A stretch of DNA of 35,654 nt from Candidatus Ventrousia excrementavium. GTDB taxonomy: Bacteria > Bacillota > Clostridia > Oscillospirales > Butyricicoccaceae. The position numbers and the translations under genes were made by a program. The notes under the pieces were generated by a model. The model was given only the letters and a program-made list of their open reading frames with translations. It was not told the origin of the DNA and searched no databases. Numbering within the stretch: position 1 is the first letter of the stretch; every line of letters begins with the position of its first letter. Shown here piece after piece: positions 8,910 through 17,500 of this stretch. The stretch covers positions 1 through 35,654 of the forward strand of contig DVMR01000043.1 of the NCBI GenBank assembly GCA_018714845.1, read 5' to 3'.

Positions 8910-9706
8910 ACAAAAAACGTCATCCCCTTTCGGTGCTCTACTCTGTTTTTATTTTTCTGTTTTTGTATGCGCCTATCATTGTCCTGATTGTTTTCAGCTT
9001 CAACGAATCCAAGTCCCGCGGGCGCTGGACCGGATTTTCGCTGCGCTGGTATCAGGAGCTGTTTGACAACAGCACGCTGATGGATGCGCTGAAGACCACG
9101 CTGGCCGTTGCACTCATCTCGTCGGCCATTGCCGTCATCATCGGCACAGCCGCGGCACTGGGCCTGCACTATTCCAAAAAGCGCATTCGGAATGTGCTGA
9201 TGAATGTCACCTCGCTGCCTATGGTCAATGCCGATATTGTCACCGGTATCTCACTTTTGCTGCTCTTCACTTTTATTGGGCTCAAACTGGGATTTGTATC
9301 GCTGCTTTTGGCGCATATCACTTTTAACATTCCATATGTTATACTGTCGGTCATGCCCAAGCTCACCCAGTTGGACAATAATACCTTTGAGGCGGCGCTC
9401 GACCTGGGGGCCACTCCGCTGCAGGCCTTTTTCAAGGTCATGCTGCCTGAGATCTCTCCCGGCATTGTCACTGGCTTTATTCTGGCCTTTACCATGTCGA
9501 TTGACGACTTTGTCATTTCGTTCTTCACGACCGGCGCTGACGTCAACACCCTGTCAGTCGCCATCTACTCGATGACGAGGCGCGGCATCAAGCCCGAAAT
9601 CAACGCGCTGTCCACGCTGATGTTCATCACTGTTCTCACCCTTTTGATCGTCGTCAACGTCCGTTCAGGGCGCGATGTGCAAAAGCGCGAGAAAGAGCGC
9701 CACTAA
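8906..9706 (+). CDS. potC: Polyamine ABC transporter permease PotC
   Basis: This is the second permease half (266 residues), with six hydrophobic segments and the EAA loop FEAALDLGATPLQAFFKVMLP. The start is GTG at 8906 in the overlap GTGA with the potB stop; AAGGAG at 8891-8896 is the ribosome site. IDDFVISFFTTG near the C-terminus is a typical PotC stretch. Confidence 0.95.
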   Translation: MNKKRHPLSVLYSVFIFLFLYAPIIVLIVFSFNESKSRGRWTGFSLRWYQELFDNSTLMDALKTTLAVALISSAIAVIIGTAAALGLHYSKKRIRNVLMNVTSLPMVNADIVTGISLLLLFTFIGLKLGFVSLLLAHITFNIPYVILSVMPKLTQLDNNTFEAALDLGATPLQAFFKVMLPEISPGIVTGFILAFTMSIDDFVISFFTTGADVNTLSVAIYSMTRRGIKPEINALSTLMFITVLTLLIVVNVRSGRDVQKREKERH

Positions 9707-9775
9707 TGGTGCAACCTGTCCTGGCAATCCCCCTGTGTGGGGTTGTAAATACACTTATTTTAAGAAAGTAGGTTG

Positions 9776-10825
9776 ATGTTAGGGTTGAAAAGAAGTTTAT
9801 CTCTGGTCTGTGTGCTGTGCATGGTGGTGGCTCTGCTGAGCGGCTGCAGCGGCGATTCTGACAAGCCGACGCTGACCGTCTACAACTGGGGCGACTACAT
9901 TGACGAAGAGGTCAACGAGATGTTTGAAGAAGAGTTTGACTGCAATGTCGTCTACGCTACATTTGAGCAGAACGAGGACATGTACACCAAAATCAAAAAC
10001 TCAGATTCAACATATGACGTCGTCATCCCCTCGGACTACATGATCGAGCGCATGATCAAAGAGGATATGCTTGCTCCCCTCGACAAAGAAAAGATTCCCA
10101 ACCTGCAGTATATCAATCCCTACTGCATGGACCTGAACTTTGATCCGGGCAATGTTTACTCCGTTCCCTACATGTGGGGCACAGTTGGCATTATCTACAA
10201 CGAGACTATGGTCGACGAAGCGCCGACAAGCTGGGCTGATCTGTGGGATCCCGCTTATGAGCAGAACCTGTTCATGATGAACAGCGTGCGCGACAGCATG
10301 ATGGTCGGTCTGTTGGTCTGCGGCTTTGACATGAACACCCGCGACATGTCTGAAATCGAACAGGCCCGCGACAAGCTGCTCGAGCAGAAGCCGCTTGTGC
10401 TTGCTTATACCGGCGACGACGTTAAGGACAAAATGATTCAGGGTGAGGCCGCCATGGCCGTCATCTATTCGGGCGACGCCATCACCATTATGGACCCGGA
10501 CGAGGGCAATCCTGATCTCAAATACGTCATTCCCGAAGAGGGCACCAACATCTGGTTTGACAATATGTGCGTGCTCAAGGACTCTCAGAACAAAGACCTG
10601 GCCATGGAGTACATCAACTTCATGTGCCGCGAGGATATCGCCGCCATGAACCGCGACTATATCAATTATCTGACCCCGCAGACACAGGTTTATGACTCGC
10701 TGGACGCCGAGACGCAGGCCACCTATCCGGACGAGGCCACTCTGGCCAAGTGCGACGTGTACTATGACCTGCAGGATATGGCCTCGACCTATGACCAGAT
10801 GTGGACCAGCATCATGGCCAACTGA
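9776..10825 (+). CDS. potD: Polyamine-binding lipoprotein PotD
   Basis: This is the extracellular substrate-binding protein that delivers spermidine or putrescine to PotBC. The 349-residue precursor has a lipoprotein signal peptide ending LLSGCS, so the Cys is lipidated and anchors it to the membrane. TVYNWGDYIDEE and MWGTVGIIYN are typical PotD blocks. The ATG at 9776 was chosen; a TTG one codon earlier is also possible. It follows potC after about 70 bases and ends in a strong terminator. Confidence 0.95.
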   Translation: MLGLKRSLSLVCVLCMVVALLSGCSGDSDKPTLTVYNWGDYIDEEVNEMFEEEFDCNVVYATFEQNEDMYTKIKNSDSTYDVVIPSDYMIERMIKEDMLAPLDKEKIPNLQYINPYCMDLNFDPGNVYSVPYMWGTVGIIYNETMVDEAPTSWADLWDPAYEQNLFMMNSVRDSMMVGLLVCGFDMNTRDMSEIEQARDKLLEQKPLVLAYTGDDVKDKMIQGEAAMAVIYSGDAITIMDPDEGNPDLKYVIPEEGTNIWFDNMCVLKDSQNKDLAMEYINFMCREDIAAMNRDYINYLTPQTQVYDSLDAETQATYPDEATLAKCDVYYDLQDMASTYDQMWTSIMAN

Positions 10826-10844
10826 TTTCGCGAAGGTAAGCATC

Positions 10845-10880
10845 AAAAAAAACTCCGCCGACTCTTTCGGCGGAGTTTTT
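10845..10880. terminator. Bidirectional terminator between potD and the methyltransferase
   Basis: An 11-bp perfect stem (10851-10861 with 10867-10877, AACTCCGCCGA) is flanked by an A run on the left and TTTTT on the right. It can end both converging transcripts. Confidence 0.88.
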
Positions 10881-10886
10881 ATATTC

Positions 10887-11660
10887 TTATGGTTTGCGGG
10901 CCAACTCCAAATCAGCGGTATAGTGCACAGTAATTGTCCCGCCGTGCTGCCGAATCGCTGTATGGATACCATCAAACAACGCCTTTCGGCTGCGCTCTTC
11001 CAAGTTCATATGATCGGGATAGGTACGCAGCAGCGCCATATACTCATCGGCAGTAAAATCCTTTGTGAATTGATAAAGATGATACTCTGTATCTGTAAAT
11101 CCGTATTTTTCAGCGAGCTGAGCCAGGCTTTTGGCCTGCGCTGCGCCAAACGGCGCCGGGGCATCAGTATGCCGCATAATCTCCCGGTAAAGCGCATTCA
11201 TCTGTCTGGCCAGCTCCGGCCGGCTTTGATCCGGCCCGGCATGATAGGCAAAACGTGCAAAGGCTCCGCCGGTTTTGAGAAGCGCAAACACTCTCGGATA
11301 TCCATATTCTTCAGGAATCCAGTGAAAAGCCGTAGCCGCATAAACGAGGTCGAAGGACTCCGGCAGAGCCTCATAATCTTGAAACCGCTCACAGCGCAGC
11401 AAGGCGCTCGGCTTATTCTGCAATCGTCTGCGCGCAACGGCAGCCAGCGCTTTTCCTGGCTCCAGGCCGACAAAACAACACCCTTTGCCGAGGAATGGCC
11501 CTGATGCCTTGCCCGTTCCCATGCCAATTTCAAGAACCCGGCTTCCGGGCCCAACCGGCAGGTAGCGAAAAATATCGCTGTACAGCGCATCGGGATAATC
11601 AGGTCTGCTCTGTTCATAGTCATCGGCCGCATTGTCAAAGGTCTTTTCAAACAGCCCCAT
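10887..11660 (-). CDS. Class I SAM-dependent methyltransferase
   Basis: This 257-residue soluble protein has a Rossmann methyltransferase fold. Motif I is VLEIGMGTGKAS (about residues 42-53), followed by an acidic strand end VGLEPG and the post-motif FDLVYAATAFHWIPEE typical of the Methyltransf_11/UbiE-like group. The substrate is unknown. The gene stands alone on the minus strand, converging on potD, with the ATG at 11660 after an AGAGGGGCAGG-type ribosome site. Confidence 0.85.
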   Translation of the reverse strand: MGLFEKTFDNAADDYEQSRPDYPDALYSDIFRYLPVGPGSRVLEIGMGTGKASGPFLGKGCCFVGLEPGKALAAVARRRLQNKPSALLRCERFQDYEALPESFDLVYAATAFHWIPEEYGYPRVFALLKTGGAFARFAYHAGPDQSRPELARQMNALYREIMRHTDAPAPFGAAQAKSLAQLAEKYGFTDTEYHLYQFTKDFTADEYMALLRTYPDHMNLEERSRKALFDGIHTAIRQHGGTITVHYTADLELARKP

Positions 11661-11688
11661 TTCCTGCCCCTCTCTTCAACCAAGAATA

Positions 11689-11722
11689 CAAAGGAGCGAA
11701 TACACGCGTATTCGCTCCTTTG
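11689..11722 (-). terminator. Perfect 15-bp hairpin after the aminotransferase gene
   Basis: CAAAGGAGCGAATAC (11689-11703) is repeated in exact inverted form at 11708-11722 around the loop ACGC. It lies 25 bases after the aminotransferase stop. The following tract on the minus strand (TATTCTTGG) is only mildly T-rich, so terminator is the best but not the only reading. Confidence 0.6.
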
Positions 11723-11747
11723 ATTATGCGTATGGTTTGACTTTCAA

Positions 11748-13025
11748 TCAGGCTTCGAGCTTTTTCTCAACCGCGGCCAGAAGGGCACAGGTGCAGAACA
11801 GCTCCATCGCTGTTTTCAGTTCGTCGACCGACGGATAGGACGGCGCAATGCGCAGGTTGGAGTCCTGCGGATCTTTGCCGTACGGATAGGTCGCGCCGGC
11901 ACCCGTCATGACCAGTCCTGCATCTTTGCACAGCTGATGGATGCGTTTGGCACAGCCGGGCATGGCGTTAAAGCTGACAAAGTAGCCGCCGCGCGGTGCG
12001 TGCCAGGTGCCTGCGCCGGTGCCGGCCAGATTTTTGTCCAGCGCGTCAAGCACAGCCTGGAACTTGGGCCGCAGGATTTCAGCCTGCTTGGCCATATGGG
12101 CGTGAATTCCGTCGGCGTTCTTGAAATACAGCACATGACGCAGTTGGTTGACCTTATCGGGACCAATGGCCTGCACTTTCATGATGTCACAGGTCCAGGC
12201 AATATTGGCCTCGCTGGCAACCAAAACAGCGACGCCGGCGCCCGGATAAGTCACTTTGGACGTCGAGGCGAACATGAGCACACGGTCCTCGTTGCCTACC
12301 TTTTTGCATTCGTCCAGCATATTGAGCACATGGTCATGCTCGGGGTACAGGTGATGTACACAGTAAGCATTGTCCCAGAAAATGCGGAAGTCCGGGGCAG
12401 CGGTTTTCATTTTGGCCAGACGGCGAACCGTCTCGTCAGAATAGGTCTTGCCCTCGGGGTTGGAGTACATGGGCACACACCACATGCCTTTGATAGTCGG
12501 GTCGCCGGCGACCAGCGCTTCAACGCGGTCCATATCCGGGCCATCTTCCAGCATGGGAACGGTAATCATCTCGATGCCCAGCTGCTGCGTAACGGCAAAA
12601 TGACGGTCATAACCCGGAGCAGGGCACAAAAAGCGCACCTTTTCCTCAGACTGCCAGGGGCTGCCGCCGCGCGAGGCCCCGAAGACCCACAGGCGAAGCA
12701 TGGTGTCGTACATCATGGTCAGGCTGGAGTTGCCCCCCGCAATGACGTTGTTCACCGAAACGCCCAGAAGCTCGGCAAACAGCTCACGGCAGGCCTTCAG
12801 GCCCTCGAGACCGCCGTAGTTGCGCACGTCGGTGCCGTCCGACTTGACCTGGCTGTTGCTGTGCAGGACAGTGAGGATGCCCTCGCTCAAATCAAGCTGC
12901 TCAGGGCCGGGCTTGCCGCGGGACATATCGAGCTTCAGACCCATGGCCTTGAAGTCCTCATACTTCTTTTTCAGGTCCGCCTGTGCGCTGACAAGCTCCT
13001 CCCTGCTCATTTTCATCAGATCCAT
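11748..13025 (-). CDS. Aspartate aminotransferase, subgroup Ic (PLP-dependent)
   Basis: This 425-residue fold-type I aminotransferase resembles the class Ic aspartate aminotransferases. LDMSRGKPGPEQLDLS near the N-terminus is characteristic, and the pyridoxal-phosphate lysine is in FASTSKVTYPGAGVAV. It probably interconverts aspartate/2-oxoglutarate and oxaloacetate/glutamate; the exact substrate is inferred. The start is ATG at 13025 with AAAGGAGCG upstream. It is last in the TSCPD-asnS-coaW operon, 20 bases after coaW; asparaginyl-tRNA synthetase nearby gives a loose aspartate/asparagine theme. Confidence 0.88.
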   Translation of the reverse strand: MDLMKMSREELVSAQADLKKKYEDFKAMGLKLDMSRGKPGPEQLDLSEGILTVLHSNSQVKSDGTDVRNYGGLEGLKACRELFAELLGVSVNNVIAGGNSSLTMMYDTMLRLWVFGASRGGSPWQSEEKVRFLCPAPGYDRHFAVTQQLGIEMITVPMLEDGPDMDRVEALVAGDPTIKGMWCVPMYSNPEGKTYSDETVRRLAKMKTAAPDFRIFWDNAYCVHHLYPEHDHVLNMLDECKKVGNEDRVLMFASTSKVTYPGAGVAVLVASEANIAWTCDIMKVQAIGPDKVNQLRHVLYFKNADGIHAHMAKQAEILRPKFQAVLDALDKNLAGTGAGTWHAPRGGYFVSFNAMPGCAKRIHQLCKDAGLVMTGAGATYPYGKDPQDSNLRIAPSYPSVDELKTAMELFCTCALLAAVEKKLEA

Positions 13026-13045
13026 GGTAAACGCGCTCCTTTCCT

Positions 13046-13867
13046 TTATTCCTCCTGCGCCGCCAAAGCGGCGCCGATGGCCGTTGCAAAATCCGAATAC
13101 TCGGGAATGATAAAATGTACACCGTGCAGCTCTTCCAGCTGACGGTAAATGCCGCGGGCCAGCTCAAAGGTCGACAGCTTGCCGGTCAGCACGATGTCCT
13201 GTACCTTTTCTGACTTACCCGCAAAGACCGCAAACATGCCAATGGTCTGAAACACCAGATTGGCGACGCCCATGGCCAAGTCGTCGCTCGACGCCACATC
13301 AGACAGCTTGCCAAAATTGGACGCCGTAATTTCGCTGCCCATTCCCGACAAAACGCCTTCGGTGATGTCGCCGATGGTCAGGTCGACATTGGAAAGCCGC
13401 CCCCGCTGCGCCATGGCGACGATATGCTCCACGCTGCGCACCCCTATCATCTTGTCGCACAGCCCCAAAAGGCTGCCGCCGCCGACGCCGGAGCCGCCCA
13501 GATGCACACACTTTTCCCCGTCCACGGCGACCAGCGCCGTGCCGGTGCCCATGCTGACGATAATGGCCCTCTCTACCCCGGCCAGGCAGCAGCCGCCGCG
13601 GCCGATGGCCATAAACTCATCCACACGCTTTGTGGGAATGCCGAAAAGGCCCTCTTTGATAAACGACGACCCGACGCCGGTCGCCAGAACACGGTCAATA
13701 TCTGCGATGGACAGCCCGTTTTCTGACAAAAAGCGTCCAAACGCCCCGTAGGCCGAGGTGACAGGGTCCCCAGCCTTGACGCTGATGGGCGATATGACAG
13801 CGCCGCCGCGCAGTCCGACGATTTTGGTCGTGCTGCCGCCGATGTCAATGCCGACGATATAACCCAT
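13046..13867 (-). CDS. coaW: Type II pantothenate kinase
   Basis: It phosphorylates pantothenate, the first step of coenzyme A synthesis. The 273-residue protein has the ASKHA-fold phosphate loop GIDIGGSTTKIVG at the N-terminus, a second block VSMGTGTALVAVDG, and HLGGSGVGGGSLLGL, all typical of the staphylococcal/eukaryotic type II form that is not feedback-inhibited in the manner of CoaA. Three bases separate it from asnS, so they share a transcript. Confidence 0.9.
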   Translation of the reverse strand: MGYIVGIDIGGSTTKIVGLRGGAVISPISVKAGDPVTSAYGAFGRFLSENGLSIADIDRVLATGVGSSFIKEGLFGIPTKRVDEFMAIGRGGCCLAGVERAIIVSMGTGTALVAVDGEKCVHLGGSGVGGGSLLGLCDKMIGVRSVEHIVAMAQRGRLSNVDLTIGDITEGVLSGMGSEITASNFGKLSDVASSDDLAMGVANLVFQTIGMFAVFAGKSEKVQDIVLTGKLSTFELARGIYRQLEELHGVHFIIPEYSDFATAIGAALAAQEE

Positions 13868-13870
13868 GGC

Positions 13871-15262
13871 TTAGAAATCGGCGCTGCCGACTGTGCGCGG
13901 GAAGGGCAGCACGTCGCGGATGTTGGAAATACCGGTCAGATACATGACCATGCGCTCGAATCCCAGGCCGTAGCCGGCGTGCTTGGTGCCGCCGTACTTG
14001 CGCAGTTCGAGGTACCACCAGTACAAATCGCGGTTCATACCGTCCTCAGCAATGCGCTTTTCCAGCACATCCAGACGCTCTTCACGCTGGCTGCCGCCGA
14101 TAATCTCACCGATGCCAGGGGCCAGCAGGTCCATGGCGGCGACGGTCTTTCCGTCGTCGTTCAGGCGCATATAGAAAGACTTGATCTCGCGCGGATAATC
14201 AGTGACAAAGACCGGCTTTTTAAAGACCGTCTCAGCCAGATAGCGCTCGTGTTCGGTTTGCAGATCGCACCCCCAGAACACCGGGAATTCAAAATTCTCT
14301 TTATTCTTTTCCAGAATCTCAATGGCCTCAGTATAGGTGACGTGGGCAAAATGCTCTTCTTCGGCAATGGCGGTCAGCCGCGCGAGAAGGTTCTTGTCCA
14401 CAAACTGATTGAGAAACTCCATTTCATCCGGGCAGCTTTCCAGCACATGGCGGATGATATATTTAATCATGTCCTCGGCCAGCGCCATGTTGTCCGACAG
14501 GTCGGCAAAGGCGATTTCGGGCTCGATCATCCAAAACTCGGCAGCATGCCGCGGGGTGTTGGATTTTTCGGCGCGGAACGTGGGGCCAAAGGTATAGGTT
14601 TTGCCAAAAGCCAACGCAAAGACCTCAGCCTCGAGCTGTCCTGAGACAGTCAGGTTGGTCTCACGGCCGAAAAAGTCCTGTGAATAATCAATGCTCCCCT
14701 GCTCAGTCCGCGGCGGATTGGCCATATCGAGCGTCGTGACCTGGAACATGGCGCCGGCGCCCTCGGCGTCGCTGCCCGTGATGAGCGGTGTGTGCGCATA
14801 GACAAAGCCGCGCTCATTAAAGAATTTGTGGATGGCAAAAGCAGTCGCCGAACGCACGCGGTAGGCGGCACTGAACAAATTTGTGCGCGGGCGAAGATGC
14901 TGAATGGTGCGCAGATATTCCACCGTATGACGCTTTTTCTGCAGCGGGTAGTCGCTGGGGCACTCGCCTTCAATTTCCAGCGTTTTGATGTGCACCTCGA
15001 CCGGCTGCTTGGGGTTGGGCGACTTGACGACCTCTCCGGTGATGCGCACTGCCGTGCCGACGTTGAGACCGGCGGCCATTCGATAGTGCTCGCCCTGTGC
15101 GTCGGCGACGAGCTGGATATTTTTGACGACTGAGCCGTCGTTGAGCTCGACAAAGGCACACGCCTTGACGTCGCGCGCAGTACGCACCCACCCGTTGAGA
15201 GCGACAGTCTTGCCCTCAAACTCTTCCGGCCGGTGCAGAATCTCTCGAACTGTTGTGTTCAT
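13871..15262 (-). CDS. asnS: Asparaginyl-tRNA synthetase
   Basis: It charges tRNA-Asn with asparagine. The 463-residue class II enzyme has an N-terminal OB-fold anticodon-binding domain ([18 protein letters not shown]) and the catalytic motifs [21 protein letters not shown] (motif 2 region) and [15 protein letters not shown] (motif 3). GERERL-type ATP-binding is at [13 protein letters not shown]. It begins 12 bases after the TSCPD gene. No T-box leader is visible upstream of the operon. Confidence 0.97.
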   Translation of the reverse strand: MNTTVREILHRPEEFEGKTVALNGWVRTARDVKACAFVELNDGSVVKNIQLVADAQGEHYRMAAGLNVGTAVRITGEVVKSPNPKQPVEVHIKTLEIEGECPSDYPLQKKRHTVEYLRTIQHLRPRTNLFSAAYRVRSATAFAIHKFFNERGFVYAHTPLITGSDAEGAGAMFQVTTLDMANPPRTEQGSIDYSQDFFGRETNLTVSGQLEAEVFALAFGKTYTFGPTFRAEKSNTPRHAAEFWMIEPEIAFADLSDNMALAEDMIKYIIRHVLESCPDEMEFLNQFVDKNLLARLTAIAEEEHFAHVTYTEAIEILEKNKENFEFPVFWGCDLQTEHERYLAETVFKKPVFVTDYPREIKSFYMRLNDDGKTVAAMDLLAPGIGEIIGGSQREERLDVLEKRIAEDGMNRDLYWWYLELRKYGGTKHAGYGLGFERMVMYLTGISNIRDVLPFPRTVGSADF

Positions 15263-15274
15263 TTGCCTTCCTCC

Positions 15275-15535
15275 TTATTGCTGCCCCTGCTGAAGCTGAC
15301 GCAGCGCCCGCGCAATCTGATCCGGGCACGAGGTCGGCTTGCTGCCGCAGGTGACGCCGCTCATACGCTCAATAGCATCCTCAATCTTCATGCCGCGCAG
15401 CAGGCTGGCAATTCCCTTGAGGTTGCCGTCACAGCCACCGACGATATCGATGCTGTCGATAACGCCGTCGCTGGCAACAATATGATATGCGCGCGAGCAA
15501 ACGCCCTGCGGGCGGTAGGTGATTTCCTTGACCAT
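15275..15535 (-). CDS. Small TSCPD-domain protein (TIGR03905-like)
   Basis: This 86-residue protein has the motif TSCPDQIARAL near its C-terminus, which names the TSCPD domain, and conserved cysteines in GVCSR, GGCDGNL and VTCG. Family members resemble a C-terminal segment of class II ribonucleotide reductases but occur alone; function is unknown. It is first in the operon with asnS and has GAGGGAGATG upstream of the ATG. Confidence 0.85.
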   Translation of the reverse strand: MVKEITYRPQGVCSRAYHIVASDGVIDSIDIVGGCDGNLKGIASLLRGMKIEDAIERMSGVTCGSKPTSCPDQIARALRQLQQGQQ

Positions 15536-15591
15536 AGCACATCTCCCTCATACGCGTGCCGCCCGTTGGCTGCACGCCTTGCTTTCTCTTG

Positions 15592-15620
15592 ATTTTACCA
15601 TAATCGGCTATGGTTGTCCA
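15592..15620 (-). promoter_or_regulatory. Promoter for the TSCPD-asnS-coaW-aminotransferase operon
   Basis: On the minus strand TGGACA (15615-15620), a 17-base spacer and TAAAAT (15592-15597) are each one base from consensus, with a TGG extended -10. It lies about 60 bases upstream of the first gene. Confidence 0.8.
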
Positions 15621-15699
15621 CTATTTTCCCCTTTTCCAGCACCGTTGATTCGTTGTTTTAGATAGTCCCTGTCTATGTTTTAGAATAGCTTACACATAT

Positions 15700-15729
15700 T
15701 TTACAGAACTTTGTGCCATTTGGTATAAT
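15700..15729 (+). promoter_or_regulatory. Extended -10 promoter for the frameshifted binding protein
   Basis: TTTACA (15700-15705), an 18-base spacer and TGG-TATAAT (TATAAT at 15724-15729) precede the gene by about 50 bases. Intact promoter and ribosome site argue that the gene was active recently. Confidence 0.78.
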
Positions 15730-15778
15730 GTTGTTGTGTATGATGAGCTTCAGAAGCTCAAACAGAACGGGGTGTATT

Positions 15779-17315
15779 ATGATGAAAAAGCACGCTCTGC
15801 TATTGGGACTCAGCCTTGCACTGGCCCTGATGCTCTGCGCCTGTGACAGCGGGACTCCATCCACCGAACCGGCCGCGGACCCTTCTGCCACTGACAGCGG
15901 ACCTCGGGTCCAGCACCGAAGCTGTCGAAACGCTGGACCCGCACTACACTGCCCGCAGCGCGGACCGCGCCGTCGAGTTTCAGATTTACGAACCCCTTTA
16001 TCTAATCGACGACGATTCGTCCGAAATTCCTCTGCTGGCCACTGATTACAGTGTCAGCGAAGACGGCCTGACCTATACCTTCAACATTCGTCAGGGTGTA
16101 CAGTTCCACAATGGCGAAGAACTCAAGGCCAGCGACGTCGTTTTTTCCTACGAACGCTCCATGGAGTCTGCCCACATGTACTCCTATGTCGAGCCGATTG
16201 TCTCAGTCGAAGCTGCTGATGACTATACTGTTGTCATCACTCTGTCATACGAATATGCACCCTTTATTCAGTACATCGGTGCTCTGCAAATTGTTAATGA
16301 AAAATTTGTCACCGAAGTCGGCGACGACGCTTTGGCTACCCAGACCTGCGGCACCGGCCCGTACATGCTCAACGAATTTGTGCAGGCGCAAAGTGTCAGC
16401 ATTACGGCTTTCCCCGACTACTGGAAGGGTGAGGCTTCCATCAAGGACATTGACTGGAAAATTATTACCGATACCTCGACGACACTTGTCGCCTTTGAGG
16501 CCGGCGAGCTCGACTATATCAGCGTCCCCTCTGCCAACTGGCCTGATATCGAAGCCAGCGGCCTGTACAATACCGAGCTTTTGGAATCAAATCATGTCAC
16601 TTATTTGATTCTTAACCACACAGTTGAGCCATTTAACAACAAACTGGTGCGGCAGGCTATCAGCCATGCCATCAACCGCGACGACATGTGCCTGATGGCG
16701 CTGGATGGTCTGGCGACCCCGGCTTATACTTTGGCGCACCCCGACCGGGTATTTGGTGCCACTGATGACTGCACAACTTTTGAATATGACCCCGAGGCTG
16801 CTATGGATCTGCTGGCTCAGGCTGGCTACCCCGACGGCTTTAATGCCGGCGTCATTAAGACGATAGGTTCTTATTTTCAAAAAGTGGCACAGGTCGCACA
16901 GTCTAACCTCTTAGCTGTTGGCATCCAGTGTGATATCGAAATGGCAGAGACATCGGCCTATGTAACCGACTGCACCAACGGCAATTTTGGTATTGCAGTG
17001 ATGGGGTCGTCTATGGGTAATGATTTTGCCATGTTTGATATGCCCTATGCATCTCAATACATCGATAGCAACAACTACGCCCGCTACTCGAACCCTGAGG
17101 TTGACGATCTTTTTGCCCAAGGTGTTGCCACTGTCAATCCTGACGAACGTCTCGCAATTTATTCACAGCTGATTGAAATCGTACAGGATGATGCCGTCTA
17201 TGTCCCCATCTTCTTCCGTCAAAGCCCGGTTGCTTATGACAAAAATCTGAACACCAAATTTTACGAAGCATCTGGGTTATCTACTGCGCTTTACTATGAG
17301 TGGAGCTGGAGCTGA
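15779..17315 (+). pseudogene. Peptide ABC transporter substrate-binding lipoprotein, frameshifted
   Basis: This is a family 5 (OppA/DppA-like) extracellular binding protein. MMKKHALLLGLSLALALMLC and ACDS give an intact lipoprotein signal (lipobox LCAC). After about 38 codons (PSATDSG, near 15895) the frame is lost, and the mature protein (DLGSSTEAVETLDPHYTAR onward) continues in the +1 frame to 17315. The two halves match the intact paralogue at 17501-19069 end to end, so one extra base (or a two-base loss) in the linker separates them. It is either a fresh pseudogene or a sequencing error. No permease genes are nearby. Confidence 0.82.
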
Positions 17316-17327
17316 ACTGATATCTCT

Positions 17328-17357
17328 GAAGGCCGCCTTTAATGGGCGGCCTTTTTA
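17328..17357 (+). terminator. Intrinsic terminator
   Basis: AGGCCGCC (17330-17337) pairs with GGCGGCCT (17345-17352), followed by TTTTTATT. It lies just after the first binding-protein gene. Confidence 0.88.
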
Positions 17358-17426
17358 TTATCAGCAATATTTTTAGAGTTTCTGCCAATAGTGATGCTGT
17401 CATTTTACAAAACCATTAAAATTTTG

Positions 17427-17455
17427 TTGAAATTCAGCAGGTGCCGTGGTATAAT
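17427..17455 (+). promoter_or_regulatory. Extended -10 promoter for the second binding protein
   Basis: TTGAAA (17427-17432), a 17-base spacer and TGG-TATAAT (TATAAT at 17450-17455) lie 45 bases upstream of the start at 17501. Confidence 0.85.
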
Positions 17456-17500
17456 CTCCTAAACACGTGCAAGCGTGAACTAAAATTGGGAGGTTACACG

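Noticed and set aside
15885-15905. Programmed frameshift in the first binding-protein gene
   Set aside because: No slippery run or stimulatory structure is visible, and the paralogue needs none.
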